Shown one piece after another: positions 33,801-42,413 of a DNA stretch of 64,000 nucleotides. Made by a program: the position numbers and the translations under genes. The notes below the pieces were generated by a model, which was not told where the DNA came from, ran no database searches, and was given only the letters and a program-made list of their open reading frames with translations. The stretch covers positions 1 to 64,000 of the forward strand of contig NZ_SDIF01000028.1 in the NCBI RefSeq assembly GCF_004122735.1. Reading direction: 5' to 3'. The stretch comes from Streptomyces sioyaensis (lineage in GTDB: Bacteria; Actinomycetota; Actinomycetes; Streptomycetales; Streptomycetaceae). Within the stretch, counting starts at the first letter, position 1, and every line of letters begins with the position of its first letter.

Positions 33801-36185
33801 ATGCCATGGCTCAGTCGTACCCGGCTGCGTACCGCGGGCGCGGTGCTGGCGGCCGCGCTCCTCGGGGGTGCGCTCACCGCCCCCGCCGCGCAGGCCGAGC
33901 CGGCCGCCGGCCCGCTCACCGACCTGGTCAACCCGTTCATCGGCACCCGGAACGACGGCAACACCTATCCGGGTGCCGCCGTCCCCTTGGGCATGGTGCA
34001 ACTCTCCCCCGACACCGGGCACTACGCCGGCTACGGCTACGACGACGACCACATCCGCGGCTTCAGCGCGGTGCACCTCTCCGGTGTCGGCTGCGGGATC
34101 GGCGGTGATCTGCCGGTGCTGCCCACCACGGGCGACCTCACCGAAACGGACAATGCGAAGTACGCGGCCGCTTACGGCCATGACGACGAGTCGGCCCGCC
34201 CCGGCTACTACCGCGTCGGCCTGAAGTCCTACGGCGGGATCACCGCCGAACTGACGGCCACCGCACACACCGGCAAGCAGCGCTACACCTTCCCGGCCAC
34301 CGACCGGGCCAATGTGCTGCTCAACGCGGGCCAGTCGCTGCACCGGACGGTCTCGACGCGGGTCGAGGTGCTCGACTCCCGCACCATCCGCACGACCCTC
34401 ACGGGCCGCGGCTTCTGCCAGGACAGCAAGCCGTACACCGTCTACACCCTCACCCGCTTCGACCGGCCCTTCGCGTCGTACGGGACCTGGGACGGCGACA
34501 AGGTGACGGCCGGCTCCACGGGGTCCACCGCCACCGGCCGGCACGGGGCGTACGCCCGCTTCGACACCCGCACGGACCGGACCGTCGAGGCGACCACCGC
34601 GATCAGCTATGTGGACGCGGCGGGCGCGGCCCGCAATCTGCGTGCCGAGGGCGGCCCTTCCTTCGACCGGGCGAGGGCCGCGGCCGACTCCGCATGGGAG
34701 CAGCGGCTGGCGCTGGTGCAGGCGCGGGGCGGCGGCACGGCACTGCGCCGCACCTTTTACTCCTCGCTCTACCGGTCCTTCCTCGCGCCGAACATCGGCA
34801 GTGACGTGGACGGCCGCTACACCGGCTGGGACCAGCGCGTCCACCGGGCCGACGGCTTCACGTACTACCAGAACTGGTCGCTGTGGGACACCTATCGCAC
34901 CCAGGCACAGCTGCTGGCGCTGCTGGCGCCGGGTGAGTCCCGCGACATGGCGCTGTCGGTGCTGCGGATCGACAAGGAGGGCGGCTGGCTGCCCAAGTGG
35001 GGCTACGGCACGGTCGAAACCAACATCATGACCGGCGATCCGGTCACGCCGTTCCTCGCCAACGCCTACCAGCAGGGGCTGTTGCGGGGCCATGAGGAGG
35101 AGGCGTACGCGGCGCTGAAGAAGAACGCCGACGGGGTGCCGCCGGCCGACTCCCCGGCCGTCGGGCGGGAGGCCAATGCGCAGTATCTGAAGAACGGTTT
35201 CGTGCCGTACCTCAAGGGCCACCAACCGCGTCCCAAGTCCGGCGACTCCGACTTCGCCCAGGGCGCCTCGGCGACCCTCGAATACGCCCTGTCGGACGCC
35301 ATGCTGGCCCAGATGGCGCGCGATCTGGGACACGGCGCGGACGCCGACCGCTATGCGGCCCGCGGCCGGAACTACCGCACCCTCTTCGACAGCTCAACCG
35401 GCTTCTTCCGGGCCCGCGACGGGCAGGGCGCCTTCACCGGCCCCGCCGACCCGGCAAAGAGCGAGGGCTTCCACGAGGGCACGGCCTGGCAGTACCAGTG
35501 GCTGGTGCCGCAGGACCTGCCGGGGATGCTGGAGCTGATCGGCGGCAAGGACAAGGCCGATGCGCGCCTCGACTCGTTCTTCGCGTACCCGAAGCTGCTG
35601 GCGGACCCGGAGAAGACGGCGCGCGAGGTGTGGGTCAACGGCCCGTACGACTACTACAACGCGGACAAGTACAACCCGCAGAACGAGCCCGATCTGATCG
35701 CGCCGTACACCTATCTCGCCACCGGCCGCCCCTGGAAGACGACGGATGTGGTGCATGCGGCGCTGACCCTGTTCGCCGACGCCCCCACCGGGATGACCGG
35801 GAACGACGACCTGGGGACGATGTCGGCGTGGATGGTGCTCTCCTCGATGGGGATCTTCCCGGTCCAGCCCGGCACCGACAGCTGGGGGCTGAGCACCCCG
35901 GTCTTCGACCGGGTGGACCTGACGCTGGACCGGCGCTACTACCCCTCCGGACACTTCACCGTCACCGCTCCCGGTACGTCCTCCACCAACCGCTATGTGC
36001 AGTCCGTCCGGCTGGACGGCGCCGACCGCGACCGGACCTACCTCACCACCGGTGAGCTGCGCTCGGGCCGTGAACTGGCCTTCACCGTGGGGCCGAAGCC
36101 GTCCGGCTGGGGCACCGGCGATCATGCCGCGCCGCCGCCCGTGGGCAGCTCAGCCGCCCAGCAGCAGCACGGTCGCCAGCGCTGA
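33801..36185 (+). CDS. Secreted GH92 alpha-1,2-mannosidase-type enzyme
   Basis: The product is 794 residues with a Sec signal peptide (residues 1-33, AQAEP). It covers the whole GH92 family: VNPFIGTRNDGNTYPGA at the N-terminal beta-sandwich, LWDTYRTQAQLLALL, the HEGTAWQYQW stretch, and GMTGNDDLGTMSAW near residue 670, which carries acidic catalytic residues in Ca2+-dependent exo-mannosidases. It would trim alpha-linked mannose from N-glycans or fungal mannoproteins outside the cell. The start ATG has GGAGG nine bases upstream. Its 3' end overlaps the convergent LysE gene by 36 bases. A LacI-type palindrome lies upstream. Confidence 0.93.
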   Translation: MPWLSRTRLRTAGAVLAAALLGGALTAPAAQAEPAAGPLTDLVNPFIGTRNDGNTYPGAAVPLGMVQLSPDTGHYAGYGYDDDHIRGFSAVHLSGVGCGIGGDLPVLPTTGDLTETDNAKYAAAYGHDDESARPGYYRVGLKSYGGITAELTATAHTGKQRYTFPATDRANVLLNAGQSLHRTVSTRVEVLDSRTIRTTLTGRGFCQDSKPYTVYTLTRFDRPFASYGTWDGDKVTAGSTGSTATGRHGAYARFDTRTDRTVEATTAISYVDAAGAARNLRAEGGPSFDRARAAADSAWEQRLALVQARGGGTALRRTFYSSLYRSFLAPNIGSDVDGRYTGWDQRVHRADGFTYYQNWSLWDTYRTQAQLLALLAPGESRDMALSVLRIDKEGGWLPKWGYGTVETNIMTGDPVTPFLANAYQQGLLRGHEEEAYAALKKNADGVPPADSPAVGREANAQYLKNGFVPYLKGHQPRPKSGDSDFAQGASATLEYALSDAMLAQMARDLGHGADADRYAARGRNYRTLFDSSTGFFRARDGQGAFTGPADPAKSEGFHEGTAWQYQWLVPQDLPGMLELIGGKDKADARLDSFFAYPKLLADPEKTAREVWVNGPYDYYNADKYNPQNEPDLIAPYTYLATGRPWKTTDVVHAALTLFADAPTGMTGNDDLGTMSAWMVLSSMGIFPVQPGTDSWGLSTPVFDRVDLTLDRRYYPSGHFTVTAPGTSSTNRYVQSVRLDGADRDRTYLTTGELRSGRELAFTVGPKPSGWGTGDHAAPPPVGSSAAQQQHGRQR

Positions 36186-36788
36186 GATCACCACGGCCGA
36201 GACCAGCGCGGTGACGACCTGCCCCCGTGGGCCGGTCAGCGCCCTGCCGAGCACGGCTCCTCCGGCGGCCAGGAACAGCTGCCAACTCGCGGAGGCGGTG
36301 AGCACGGCCGCCACGAAGGCGGCCGGTCCGGCGACACCGGTGCGCAGGGTGCCCGCGCCGCCCGCGAGCACGAGCGCGGAGAAGTAGACCACCGTCCACG
36401 GGTTGATCAACGTCAGCCCCAGGAAGGCGGCGTAGGCCCGGGCGGGGTGTCCCAGGACGTCCCGCTCCGGGCCGTCCGGCGTGCCGCGGTGGCGCAGTGC
36501 CCGCACGGCGATCCGTACCGCCATGCCGAGCAGGAGGGCGGCGCCGACCGACCGCAGCGGCCCCGCGACCGGGGCGACGGCGCGGGAGAGCGCGGCGCCG
36601 CCGGCCACCGCGGCGAGCGCATAGAGCCCATCGGCACTCGCCACCCCGAGGGCCGCCGCGGCGCCGGTCCGAAACGACGTCCGGGCGGTCAGGCTCACCA
36701 GCAGCACGGCCAGCGCGCCGACGGGAACAGCCAGGGCATAACCCGCCCAGAGCCCCGGCAGAAAGGCATCGGTCAGTATCTCGGTCAT
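36150..36788 (-). CDS. LysE-family amino acid exporter
   Basis: The product is 212 residues with six hydrophobic segments. The first contains GYALAVPVGALAVLLV and a later one NPWTVVYFSALVLAGG, matching the LysE/RhtB translocator pattern. These cytoplasmic membrane proteins export basic or other amino acids. The divergent LysR-type gene 100 bases away is the usual partner (LysE-LysG/ArgP arrangement), so induction by accumulated amino acid is likely. The end overlaps the GH92 gene tail-to-tail. Confidence 0.88.
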   Translation of the reverse strand: MTEILTDAFLPGLWAGYALAVPVGALAVLLVSLTARTSFRTGAAAALGVASADGLYALAAVAGGAALSRAVAPVAGPLRSVGAALLLGMAVRIAVRALRHRGTPDGPERDVLGHPARAYAAFLGLTLINPWTVVYFSALVLAGGAGTLRTGVAGPAAFVAAVLTASASWQLFLAAGGAVLGRALTGPRGQVVTALVSAVVISALATVLLLGG

Positions 36789-36826
36789 GCCGTTCAGCGT
36801 CGGGCGGGACCACCGTGCGGGTCCAT

Positions 36827-36838
36827 CGGAAATTTCCG
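36827..36838. promoter_or_regulatory. Palindrome in the lysE/lysR divergent promoter
   Basis: CGGAAATTTCCG is a perfect 12-bp palindrome, midway between the LysE and LysR starts. Wider GTGCGG (36815-36820) and CCGCAC (36836-36841) arms overlap it. It is a good candidate for the LysR-type regulator's binding site. Confidence 0.55.
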
Positions 36839-36887
36839 CACGACACCGTGTGACAGCGCCGCACGATGGACCGCCTATGCTCCGCGC

Positions 36888-37812
36888 ATGATCGATCCCC
36901 GGCTCCAGACCCTTCGTGTCCTGCACGAACTGGGCACCGTCACCGCGACCGCCGAGGCCCTGCATCTGACCCCGTCGACGGTCTCCCAGCAGCTGCGTCA
37001 GCTGTCGGCCGGGCTCGGGCTCGGACTCCTGGAGCCGGCGGGCCGCAAGGTGCGCCTGACGCCGGCGGCGTTGGCGCTGGTCGAGCACGCCGATGCGCTG
37101 TTCGTGCGCTGGGAGGAGGCCCGCGCGGATCTCGCGGGGTACGCGGACGGGGTCGCGGGGCGGTTGCGGATCACGGGGGTGGCGACGGCGATCACGGCGG
37201 TGATCGCGCCGGCGGCCGCGCGGCTGCGTGACGAACTGCCACGGCTCGCGGTGGAGATCGGTGAGGATCCGGACGAGAACCGCTTCGAGCTGCTGCTGTC
37301 CGGCCGGGCGGACCTCGCCGTGGTCATTCCGGCGCCGGACGGCCCTGCGCCGAACGATGCGCGCTTCGTCCAGCTGCCGGTGCTGGAGGAGCCGCAGGAC
37401 CTGCTGGTGCCGGCCGGGCACCGGTTCGCCCCGTGTGCGCGGCAGGGGGTGGCGCTGGCAGAAGCAGGCACGGAGAGCTGGATCCGCGCCGGTGACCCGG
37501 CCGATCAGCATCAACTGCTGCTGTCCGCCTGCGCCAGGGCGGGCTTCACCCCCCCGAGTGCGCCACCACGCGCTGGACTGGTACGCGGTCGCGGCCCTGA
37601 TCGCGCACGGCTTCGGGATCGCTCTGGTGCCGCGGCTGGCGCCGGTGCCGGAGCAGTACCCGGTCGTGCGGGTGCCGCTGCGCGGGGAGCCGCTCCCCGT
37701 AAGGCGGTTCGTGGCGGCCGTCCGGCGCGGACGTGAACAACAGCCCCCGATCGCCCGCGCTCTGGCGGCGCTGCGCGCGGCCGCGGACGACCGGGAGGTG
37801 AAGCGGGTGTGA
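36888..37812 (+). pseudogene. LysR-type regulator, frameshifted at a C7 run
   Basis: The first 222 or so codons encode a normal LysR regulator: an HTH (TATAEALHLTPSTVSQQLRQ) and most of the effector-binding domain. At the run of seven C at 37549-37555 the sequence leaves frame. The reading frame one base removed continues with family-like sequence (HHALDWYAVAALIAHGFGIA to the TGA at 37810-37812). With six C the gene would encode 307 residues, the usual LysR length. As given, translation proceeds into Gly/Ala/Arg-rich shadow sequence to 37736. It is divergent from LysE, its likely target. A real mutation, phase variation or an assembly error could explain it. Confidence 0.8.
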
Positions 37813-37830
37813 GCGCGGACGGGGCGGGCG

Positions 37831-38043
37831 TCAGCCCTGCAGGGCCTGCCAGAACTCGTCGAAGGACATCGTGCCGTCGTGGTCGCTGTCCTTGGCCTTG
37901 ATGACGGCCTCGGCCATCGGGCCGGTGACGTACGGGTCGCCCATCTCGGCCATCGCGTGCTTGAACTCGTCCGGTGTGACCTGGCCGTCGCCGTCCGCGT
38001 CGAACCGGTCGAACGCCGCCCGGGCCTGCTCGATGTCTGCCAT
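37831..38043 (-). CDS. EF-hand calcium-binding protein
   Basis: The product is 70 residues with two EF-hands: DADGDGQVTPDEF (residues 15-27) and DSDHDGTMSFDEF (about 52-64). Each loop has Asp at positions 1, 3 and 5 and an acidic residue at 12, so both should bind Ca2+. It resembles the small calmodulin-like Cab proteins of Streptomyces, which are thought to buffer calcium or signal. It starts 83 bases before the downstream UvrA gene and may share its transcript. Confidence 0.92.
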   Translation of the reverse strand: MADIEQARAAFDRFDADGDGQVTPDEFKHAMAEMGDPYVTGPMAEAVIKAKDSDHDGTMSFDEFWQALQG

Positions 38044-38126
38044 GAGAGGGTGCCCCCTTCGTGATGCTGCGCAGTGCTGCGCGGTGCTGTTGCCTGGTGA
38101 TCTGACCTGCGTACATTAGCCGACCG

Positions 38127-40595
38127 TCACAAGGCGTCCGGCCGCGCCCTCTGCCGGGCCAGATAGGGCGCGGTACGGCTGCCCGGCGCGGCCGCCACCT
38201 CGGCCGGCGTTCCCGTGGCCACGATCCGGCCGCCCTCCGCGCCGCCGCCGGGACCGAGGTCGATGACGTGGTCGGCGCCGGCGACCACCCCCATGTCGTG
38301 CTCGACGACCACGACGGTGTGCCCGGCGTCGACCAGGCCGTGCAGCTGGCGCAGCAGCACCTCGGTGTCGGCCGGGTGCAGTCCGGTGGTGGGCTCGTCG
38401 AGCAGGTAGAGGGTGTGGCCACGGCGGGTCCGCTGGAGTTCGGAGGCGAGCTTGATGCGCTGGGCCTCGCCGCCGGACAGCTCCGTCGCGGGCTGGCCGA
38501 GCCGCAGGTAGCCCAGGCCCACGTCCTGGAGGGTGCGCAGGCTGCGGGCGGCCGCGGGGACGTCGGCCAGGAAGCCGGCGGCGTCGTCCACGGTCATCTC
38601 CAGGACGTCGGCGATGGTGCGGTCGCGGTAGGTGATCTGGAGGGTCTCGGGCTGGTAGCGGGCGCCGTGGCAGGTGGTGCAGGGCGCGTAGGTGCCGGGC
38701 AGGAAGAGCAGTTCGACGGCGACGAAGCCCTCGCCCTGGCAGGTGCCGCAGCGGCCGGCGGCGACGTTGAAGGAGAACCGGCCGGCGGTGTAGCCGCGGG
38801 CGCGGGCCTCGTCGGTGGCGGCGAAGACCTTGCGGACCGCGTCGAACAGCCCGGTGTAGGTGGCGAGGTTGGAACGCGGCGTCCGGCCGATCGGCTTCTG
38901 GTCGACGCGCACCAGCCGGTCGATCGCCTCCAGGCCCTCGGCGCCGGTGAGTTCCGCGCGAACCACCGTGCCGGCGCCGGCGGCCTCGGTGTCGTCCCCG
39001 CCGGCCGCGGTCTGCCGGTCCTCTCCGGTGCCGAGATGGTCGCGTACGGCGTCCGCGAGGACGCGGGTGACCAGCGTCGACTTGCCCGAACCGGAGACGC
39101 CGGTGACGGCGGTGAAGACGCCGAGCGGGAAGGTGGCGTCCAGACCGCGCAGATTGTGCAGGGTGATGCCGCGCAGCGCCAGTGCGCCCGCGGGGCGGCG
39201 CACCGTGCGCGCGGGGGGCGGTTCGGTGGCGAAGAGGAACCGGCGGGTGGCGGACGCGGCGGCGTGGGCGAGCCCGGCGACGGGGCCGCTGTGCAGCACC
39301 TGTCCGCCGTGTTCCCCGGCGCGCGGCCCGACGTCCACGATCCAGTCGGCGTGGCGCACGACCGCCATGTCGTGCTCGACGACGAACAGGGAGTTGCCCG
39401 CTTCCTTGAGCCGGCCCAGCACCGTGAGCAGTGACTCGGTGTCGGCGGGGTGCAGTCCGGCGGAGGGTTCGTCCAGGACGTAGACCACGCCGAAGAGGCC
39501 CGAGCGCAGCTGGGTGGCCAGCCGCAGCCGCTGGAGTTCACCGGCGGACAGGGTGGGGGCGGGCCGGTCCATGCTGAGGTAGCCCAGGCCGAGTTCGGTG
39601 AGCACCTCGATCCGGGCCACCAGGTCGCGGGCCAGGGTCGGGGCCACCTCGTCGTCCGCCCGCCCGGCGGTGGGCCGCAGCAGTGCGGCCAGCGCGCTCA
39701 GCGGCCGCCCGGCGAGGGTGGCGATGTCGTGCCCCTCGAAGGTCACAGCCAGGGACTCGGGGCGCAGCCGCCGCCCGTGGCACACCGGGCAGGGCTCGGC
39801 GACCATGAATCCCTGGACGCGCCCGCGCAGCGTCTCGCTCTTGGAGTCGGCGAAGGTGTGCAGCACATAGCGCCGGGCGCTCATGTACTGGCCCTTGTAG
39901 GGGCGTTGGATCCGGCCGACGTCGCGGACCGGGTGCACGGTGACGACGGGCTGTTCGTCGGTGAACAGGATCCAGTCGCGGTCCGCCTGCGGCAGCTCCC
40001 GCCAGGGCCGCTCGATGTCGTACCCGAGCGCGGCGAGGATGTCGCGGAGGTTCTTGCCCTGCCAGGCGCCCGGCCAGGCGGCGATGGCACCCTCACGGAC
40101 GGAGAGCGACGGGTCGGGGACCAGGGACTCCTCGGTGACGCGGTGGACGGTGCCCAGGCCGTGGCACTCCGGGCAGGCGCCGGCCGCGGTGTTGGGCGAG
40201 AAGGCGTCGGAGTCGAGCCGTGGTGCGCCCCGCGGGTAGTCGCCGGCGCGGGAGAAGAGCATGCGCAGGGTGTTGGACAGGGTGGTGACGGTGCCGACCG
40301 AGGAGCGGGAGGTGGGCGCGGAGCGCCGCTGTTCCAGCGCGACGGCGGGCGGCAGTCCGGTGATGTCCTCGACCTTGGGCGCGCCGACCTGGTGGATCAG
40401 CCGCCGGGCGTAGGGGGCCACCGACTCGAAGTAGCGGCGCTGCGCCTCGGCGTAGAGGGTCCCGAAGGCGAGGGAGGACTTGCCCGATCCGGACACCCCG
40501 GTGAACGCGACCAGCGCGTCCCTCGGGATGTCCACATCGACGCTGCGGAGGTTGTGCTCGCGGGCGCCGCGCACCCGTACGTACGAGTCGGTCAT
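38127..40595 (-). CDS. UvrA-like (class II, UvrA2/DrrC-type) ABC ATPase
   Basis: The product is 822 residues, shorter than canonical UvrA (about 950). It has two ABC ATPase modules with Walker [14 protein letters not shown] and [14 protein letters not shown] signatures ([24 protein letters not shown]), Walker [13 protein letters not shown] and [12 protein letters not shown], and zinc-finger cysteines (CPECHG, CPVCHG, CGTCQG, CTTCHG). The UvrB-binding region seems reduced, as in UvrA2. Such proteins are linked to tolerance of DNA-intercalating drugs or radiation. ATG at 40595 gives the conserved N-terminus, although GGAGGG sits almost against it; a GTG at 40613 is the alternative and lies three bases after the upstream stop. 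Confidence 0.88.
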   Translation of the reverse strand: MTDSYVRVRGAREHNLRSVDVDIPRDALVAFTGVSGSGKSSLAFGTLYAEAQRRYFESVAPYARRLIHQVGAPKVEDITGLPPAVALEQRRSAPTSRSSVGTVTTLSNTLRMLFSRAGDYPRGAPRLDSDAFSPNTAAGACPECHGLGTVHRVTEESLVPDPSLSVREGAIAAWPGAWQGKNLRDILAALGYDIERPWRELPQADRDWILFTDEQPVVTVHPVRDVGRIQRPYKGQYMSARRYVLHTFADSKSETLRGRVQGFMVAEPCPVCHGRRLRPESLAVTFEGHDIATLAGRPLSALAALLRPTAGRADDEVAPTLARDLVARIEVLTELGLGYLSMDRPAPTLSAGELQRLRLATQLRSGLFGVVYVLDEPSAGLHPADTESLLTVLGRLKEAGNSLFVVEHDMAVVRHADWIVDVGPRAGEHGGQVLHSGPVAGLAHAAASATRRFLFATEPPPARTVRRPAGALALRGITLHNLRGLDATFPLGVFTAVTGVSGSGKSTLVTRVLADAVRDHLGTGEDRQTAAGGDDTEAAGAGTVVRAELTGAEGLEAIDRLVRVDQKPIGRTPRSNLATYTGLFDAVRKVFAATDEARARGYTAGRFSFNVAAGRCGTCQGEGFVAVELLFLPGTYAPCTTCHGARYQPETLQITYRDRTIADVLEMTVDDAAGFLADVPAAARSLRTLQDVGLGYLRLGQPATELSGGEAQRIKLASELQRTRRGHTLYLLDEPTTGLHPADTEVLLRQLHGLVDAGHTVVVVEHDMGVVAGADHVIDLGPGGGAEGGRIVATGTPAEVAAAPGSRTAPYLARQRARPDAL

Positions 40596-40615
40596 CCCTC
40601 CATGATCGGGCACCG

Positions 40616-42073
40616 TCAGGGCGTGTCCCGGCCGGACGCGAGGGCGGCGCGGACCCGTTCGCGGGCCTCGTCCCAGGCGAGCGGTGTGGCGACGACCGCA
40701 CGCAGGGCGCGGAGCAGGCGGGGCGGGAGTCCGACGGCGAGCACGCCGACGGCGCTGCCGTCCCGGCCGTAGAGCGCGACGGCCCGTCGCCGCGCCCGGT
40801 CCAGGACGGTGGTCTCGACCCGGTCGGCGCCCGCGGTGAGACCGTAGGCCTGGATCTTGAGGTCGTACTGGTCGGACCAGAAGTACGGCACGGGGGCGAA
40901 CGGGCGGCGTTCCTGCGCCGGGGTGGCGTCCCCGGCCGCGGCGGCGGGGGCCTCGGCGGCGAGTTCGGCCAGGAGGTTGCGGGCGGCGGCCATGCCCTGT
41001 TCGGTGGCGTTCATCCGGTGCTCGAAGCGCAGCGGACGGCCGTGCTGCGGATGGTCCCAGCGCGCCACGTCACCTGCCGCGTAGATGCCGGGGGCGGCGG
41101 CGCAGTACGCGTCGCAGCGCAGCCCGTCGGTGGTGTCCAGCGCCGGGTCGGCCAGCCACTCGACGGCGGGCCGGGAGCCGATCGCCAGCAGCACGAGGTC
41201 GGCGGGCAGCAGGGTCCCTCCCCCTCCCCCGGCGGCTACGCCCTCACTGCCGGGGGGACCTCCACTGGCTACGCCCTCACTGGCGGGGGTACTCCCATTG
41301 GCCAGGCGGACGGCGGTGACCTGCCCGCGGCCCGTTCCCGCCGGCCCCGCGGGGGCCGTCTCGAACCCGTCCACCTCCCCGGTGCGCAGCTGGACGCCGC
41401 GGGCGCGGTGCTCCTCGGCGAGCAACGCGCCGACCTCCGCGCCGACGGCCTCGGCCATCGGTGTCTCCGCGATGCCCACGAGGGTGACCTCGTGTCCCAA
41501 CTCCCTTGTCACCGCGGCTGCTTCACACCCCAGTACGCCGTTTCCGACGATCACCACGCGCCGCCCGCCTCCCCCGGCGGCTACGCCCCCACTGCCGGGG
41601 GCACCCCCATTGGCCAGCAGGCCGCGCAGGGTCAGCGCGTCGTCCAGGGTGCGCAGGGTGTGCACACCGGCGATGCCCTCGGCACCGGGCAGCGAACGGG
41701 CCGCGACACCGGTCGCAATGATCACGCCGGCACAGCCGAGCGTCTCCCCCTCTCGATCTCGCTCGTGCGGAGGGACCCCCACGCCGCCGTCGAGGGTGAG
41801 GGTGCGGGTCGCCACATCGAGGCCGGTGGCCCGGGTGCCGAGCCGCAGGTCCAGGTCGAGCGGGGCGAGCTGGTCCGCGGTCCGCAGCAGCAGCTTCTCC
41901 GGCTCCCAGGCGCCGTGCAGCAGCTGCTTGGACAACGGCGGCCGGTCGTACGGGAGGTGGGGTTCGTCGCCGATGAGGGTGAGCGGGCCGCGCCAGCCGA
42001 AGCGCCGCAGCGCCTCGGCCGCGGCGAGCCCGGCCGCCGAGGCGCCGACGACGGCGATCGGCCGGGCGGTCAT
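40616..42073 (-). CDS. NADH-dependent ferredoxin reductase-like flavoprotein
   Basis: The product is 485 residues, longer than the usual 400-420. Motifs are IAVVGASAAGLAAAEALRR (FAD), YDRPPLSKQLL, VVIVGNGVLGCEAAAV (NADH) and GIYAAGDVARWDHP. It transfers electrons from NADH to a ferredoxin, typically serving a P450 or Rieske oxygenase. Extra length comes from two Gly/Ala-rich insertions (NGGAPGSGGVAAGGGG and NGSTPASEGVASGG...) and a third, VGVPPHERDREGE, each encoded by a Streptomyces dispersed repeat. They fall in loops near the NADH domain. The ATG overlaps the stop of a 25-codon ferredoxin remnant. Confidence 0.87.
   Translation of the reverse strand: MTARPIAVVGASAAGLAAAEALRRFGWRGPLTLIGDEPHLPYDRPPLSKQLLHGAWEPEKLLLRTADQLAPLDLDLRLGTRATGLDVATRTLTLDGGVGVPPHERDREGETLGCAGVIIATGVAARSLPGAEGIAGVHTLRTLDDALTLRGLLANGGAPGSGGVAAGGGGRRVVIVGNGVLGCEAAAVTRELGHEVTLVGIAETPMAEAVGAEVGALLAEEHRARGVQLRTGEVDGFETAPAGPAGTGRGQVTAVRLANGSTPASEGVASGGPPGSEGVAAGGGGGTLLPADLVLLAIGSRPAVEWLADPALDTTDGLRCDAYCAAAPGIYAAGDVARWDHPQHGRPLRFEHRMNATEQGMAAARNLLAELAAEAPAAAAGDATPAQERRPFAPVPYFWSDQYDLKIQAYGLTAGADRVETTVLDRARRRAVALYGRDGSAVGVLAVGLPPRLLRALRAVVATPLAWDEARERVRAALASGRDTP
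41222..41303. repeat. Dispersed repeat inside the reductase gene, two units
   Basis: On the minus strand two adjacent units read roughly CCAATGGGAGTACCCCCG then GGCAGTGAGGGCGTAGC, and again with small changes. They stay in frame and add residues STPASEGVASGGPPGSEGVA. The same core recurs at 41568-41615. Confidence 0.8.
41568..41615. repeat. Dispersed repeat inside the reductase gene, single unit
   Basis: This is a single copy of the same element: minus strand CCAATGGGGGTGCCCCCGG then CAGTGGGGGCGTAGCC. It encodes NGGAPGSGGVAA in the reductase and contains a short GGGGG/CCCCC hairpin. Confidence 0.8.
41744..41781. repeat. Second type of dispersed repeat in the reductase gene
   Basis: The minus strand reads TGGGGGTCCCTCCGCACGAG followed by CGAGATCGAGAGGGGGAG. 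This pattern recurs in Streptomyces genomes (my recollection, not a search). It encodes VPPHERDREGE, a polar insertion absent from most reductases. Confidence 0.55.
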
Positions 42074-42147
42074 GCGCGGCCCTCGGCCACGGCGACGGGG
42101 CAGCCGACGGCCGCGCGGCCCATGTCGGCATCAACGGTTATCTTCAT
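42070..42147 (-). pseudogene. Ferredoxin remnant with internal deletion (25 codons)
   Basis: The ORF is 25 codons from ATG at 42147, with GGAG about nine bases upstream, to a TGA that overlaps the reductase ATG (ATGA). Its first eight residues, MKITVDAD, match the start of small actinobacterial 3Fe-4S/4Fe-4S ferredoxins, and the C-terminal AVGCPVAVAEG resembles their end (last cluster Cys-Pro). The middle with the other cluster cysteines is missing. This looks like an in-frame deletion that keeps translational coupling to the reductase while destroying the ferredoxin. The peptide itself could not hold a cluster. Confidence 0.6.
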
Positions 42148-42236
42148 GACGGAAGGCTCCATAGCGCTGTCGGGGTGTGCGGGGCCGGGCGGACCGGTCC
42201 ACCACCACGATCACCCGCCGGCGGGGCCGGTGTCAC

Positions 42237-42413
42237 CAGGTCTTTTCCCACTCATCCGGTGCCGGGCCACTTCCCGCTCTTCCGGATCCACGTCATGTCC
42301 CGCTCATCGGCGCCAGGTCATTTCCCCCTCATCCCGCACCAGGTCATCTCCCACCCTTCCCGCACCAGGTCATTTCCCGCTCATCCGGGTCCGGGTCAGC
42401 TCCCACTCCTCAG
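42237..42413. repeat. 26-bp minisatellite, nearly seven units
   Basis: Six consecutive units of 25-26 bp begin at 42237, 42263, 42289, 42314, 42340 and 42366, plus a partial seventh from 42392. The consensus is roughly CAGGTCATTTCCCGCTCATC followed by CGGNNC; units differ at several positions. The last unit contains the end of the CapA-like gene. The array lies directly upstream of the ferredoxin remnant/reductase operon. Confidence 0.85.

Noticed and set aside
37549..37555. Programmed ribosomal frameshift in the LysR gene
   Set aside because: LysR genes are not known to use it, and no slippery-site context or downstream structure was evident. Mutation, slippage or sequencing error is simpler.
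42237..42413. Possible CRISPR array
   Set aside because: The 26-bp units are directly adjacent with no spacers between them and no cas genes are near, so it is a minisatellite.
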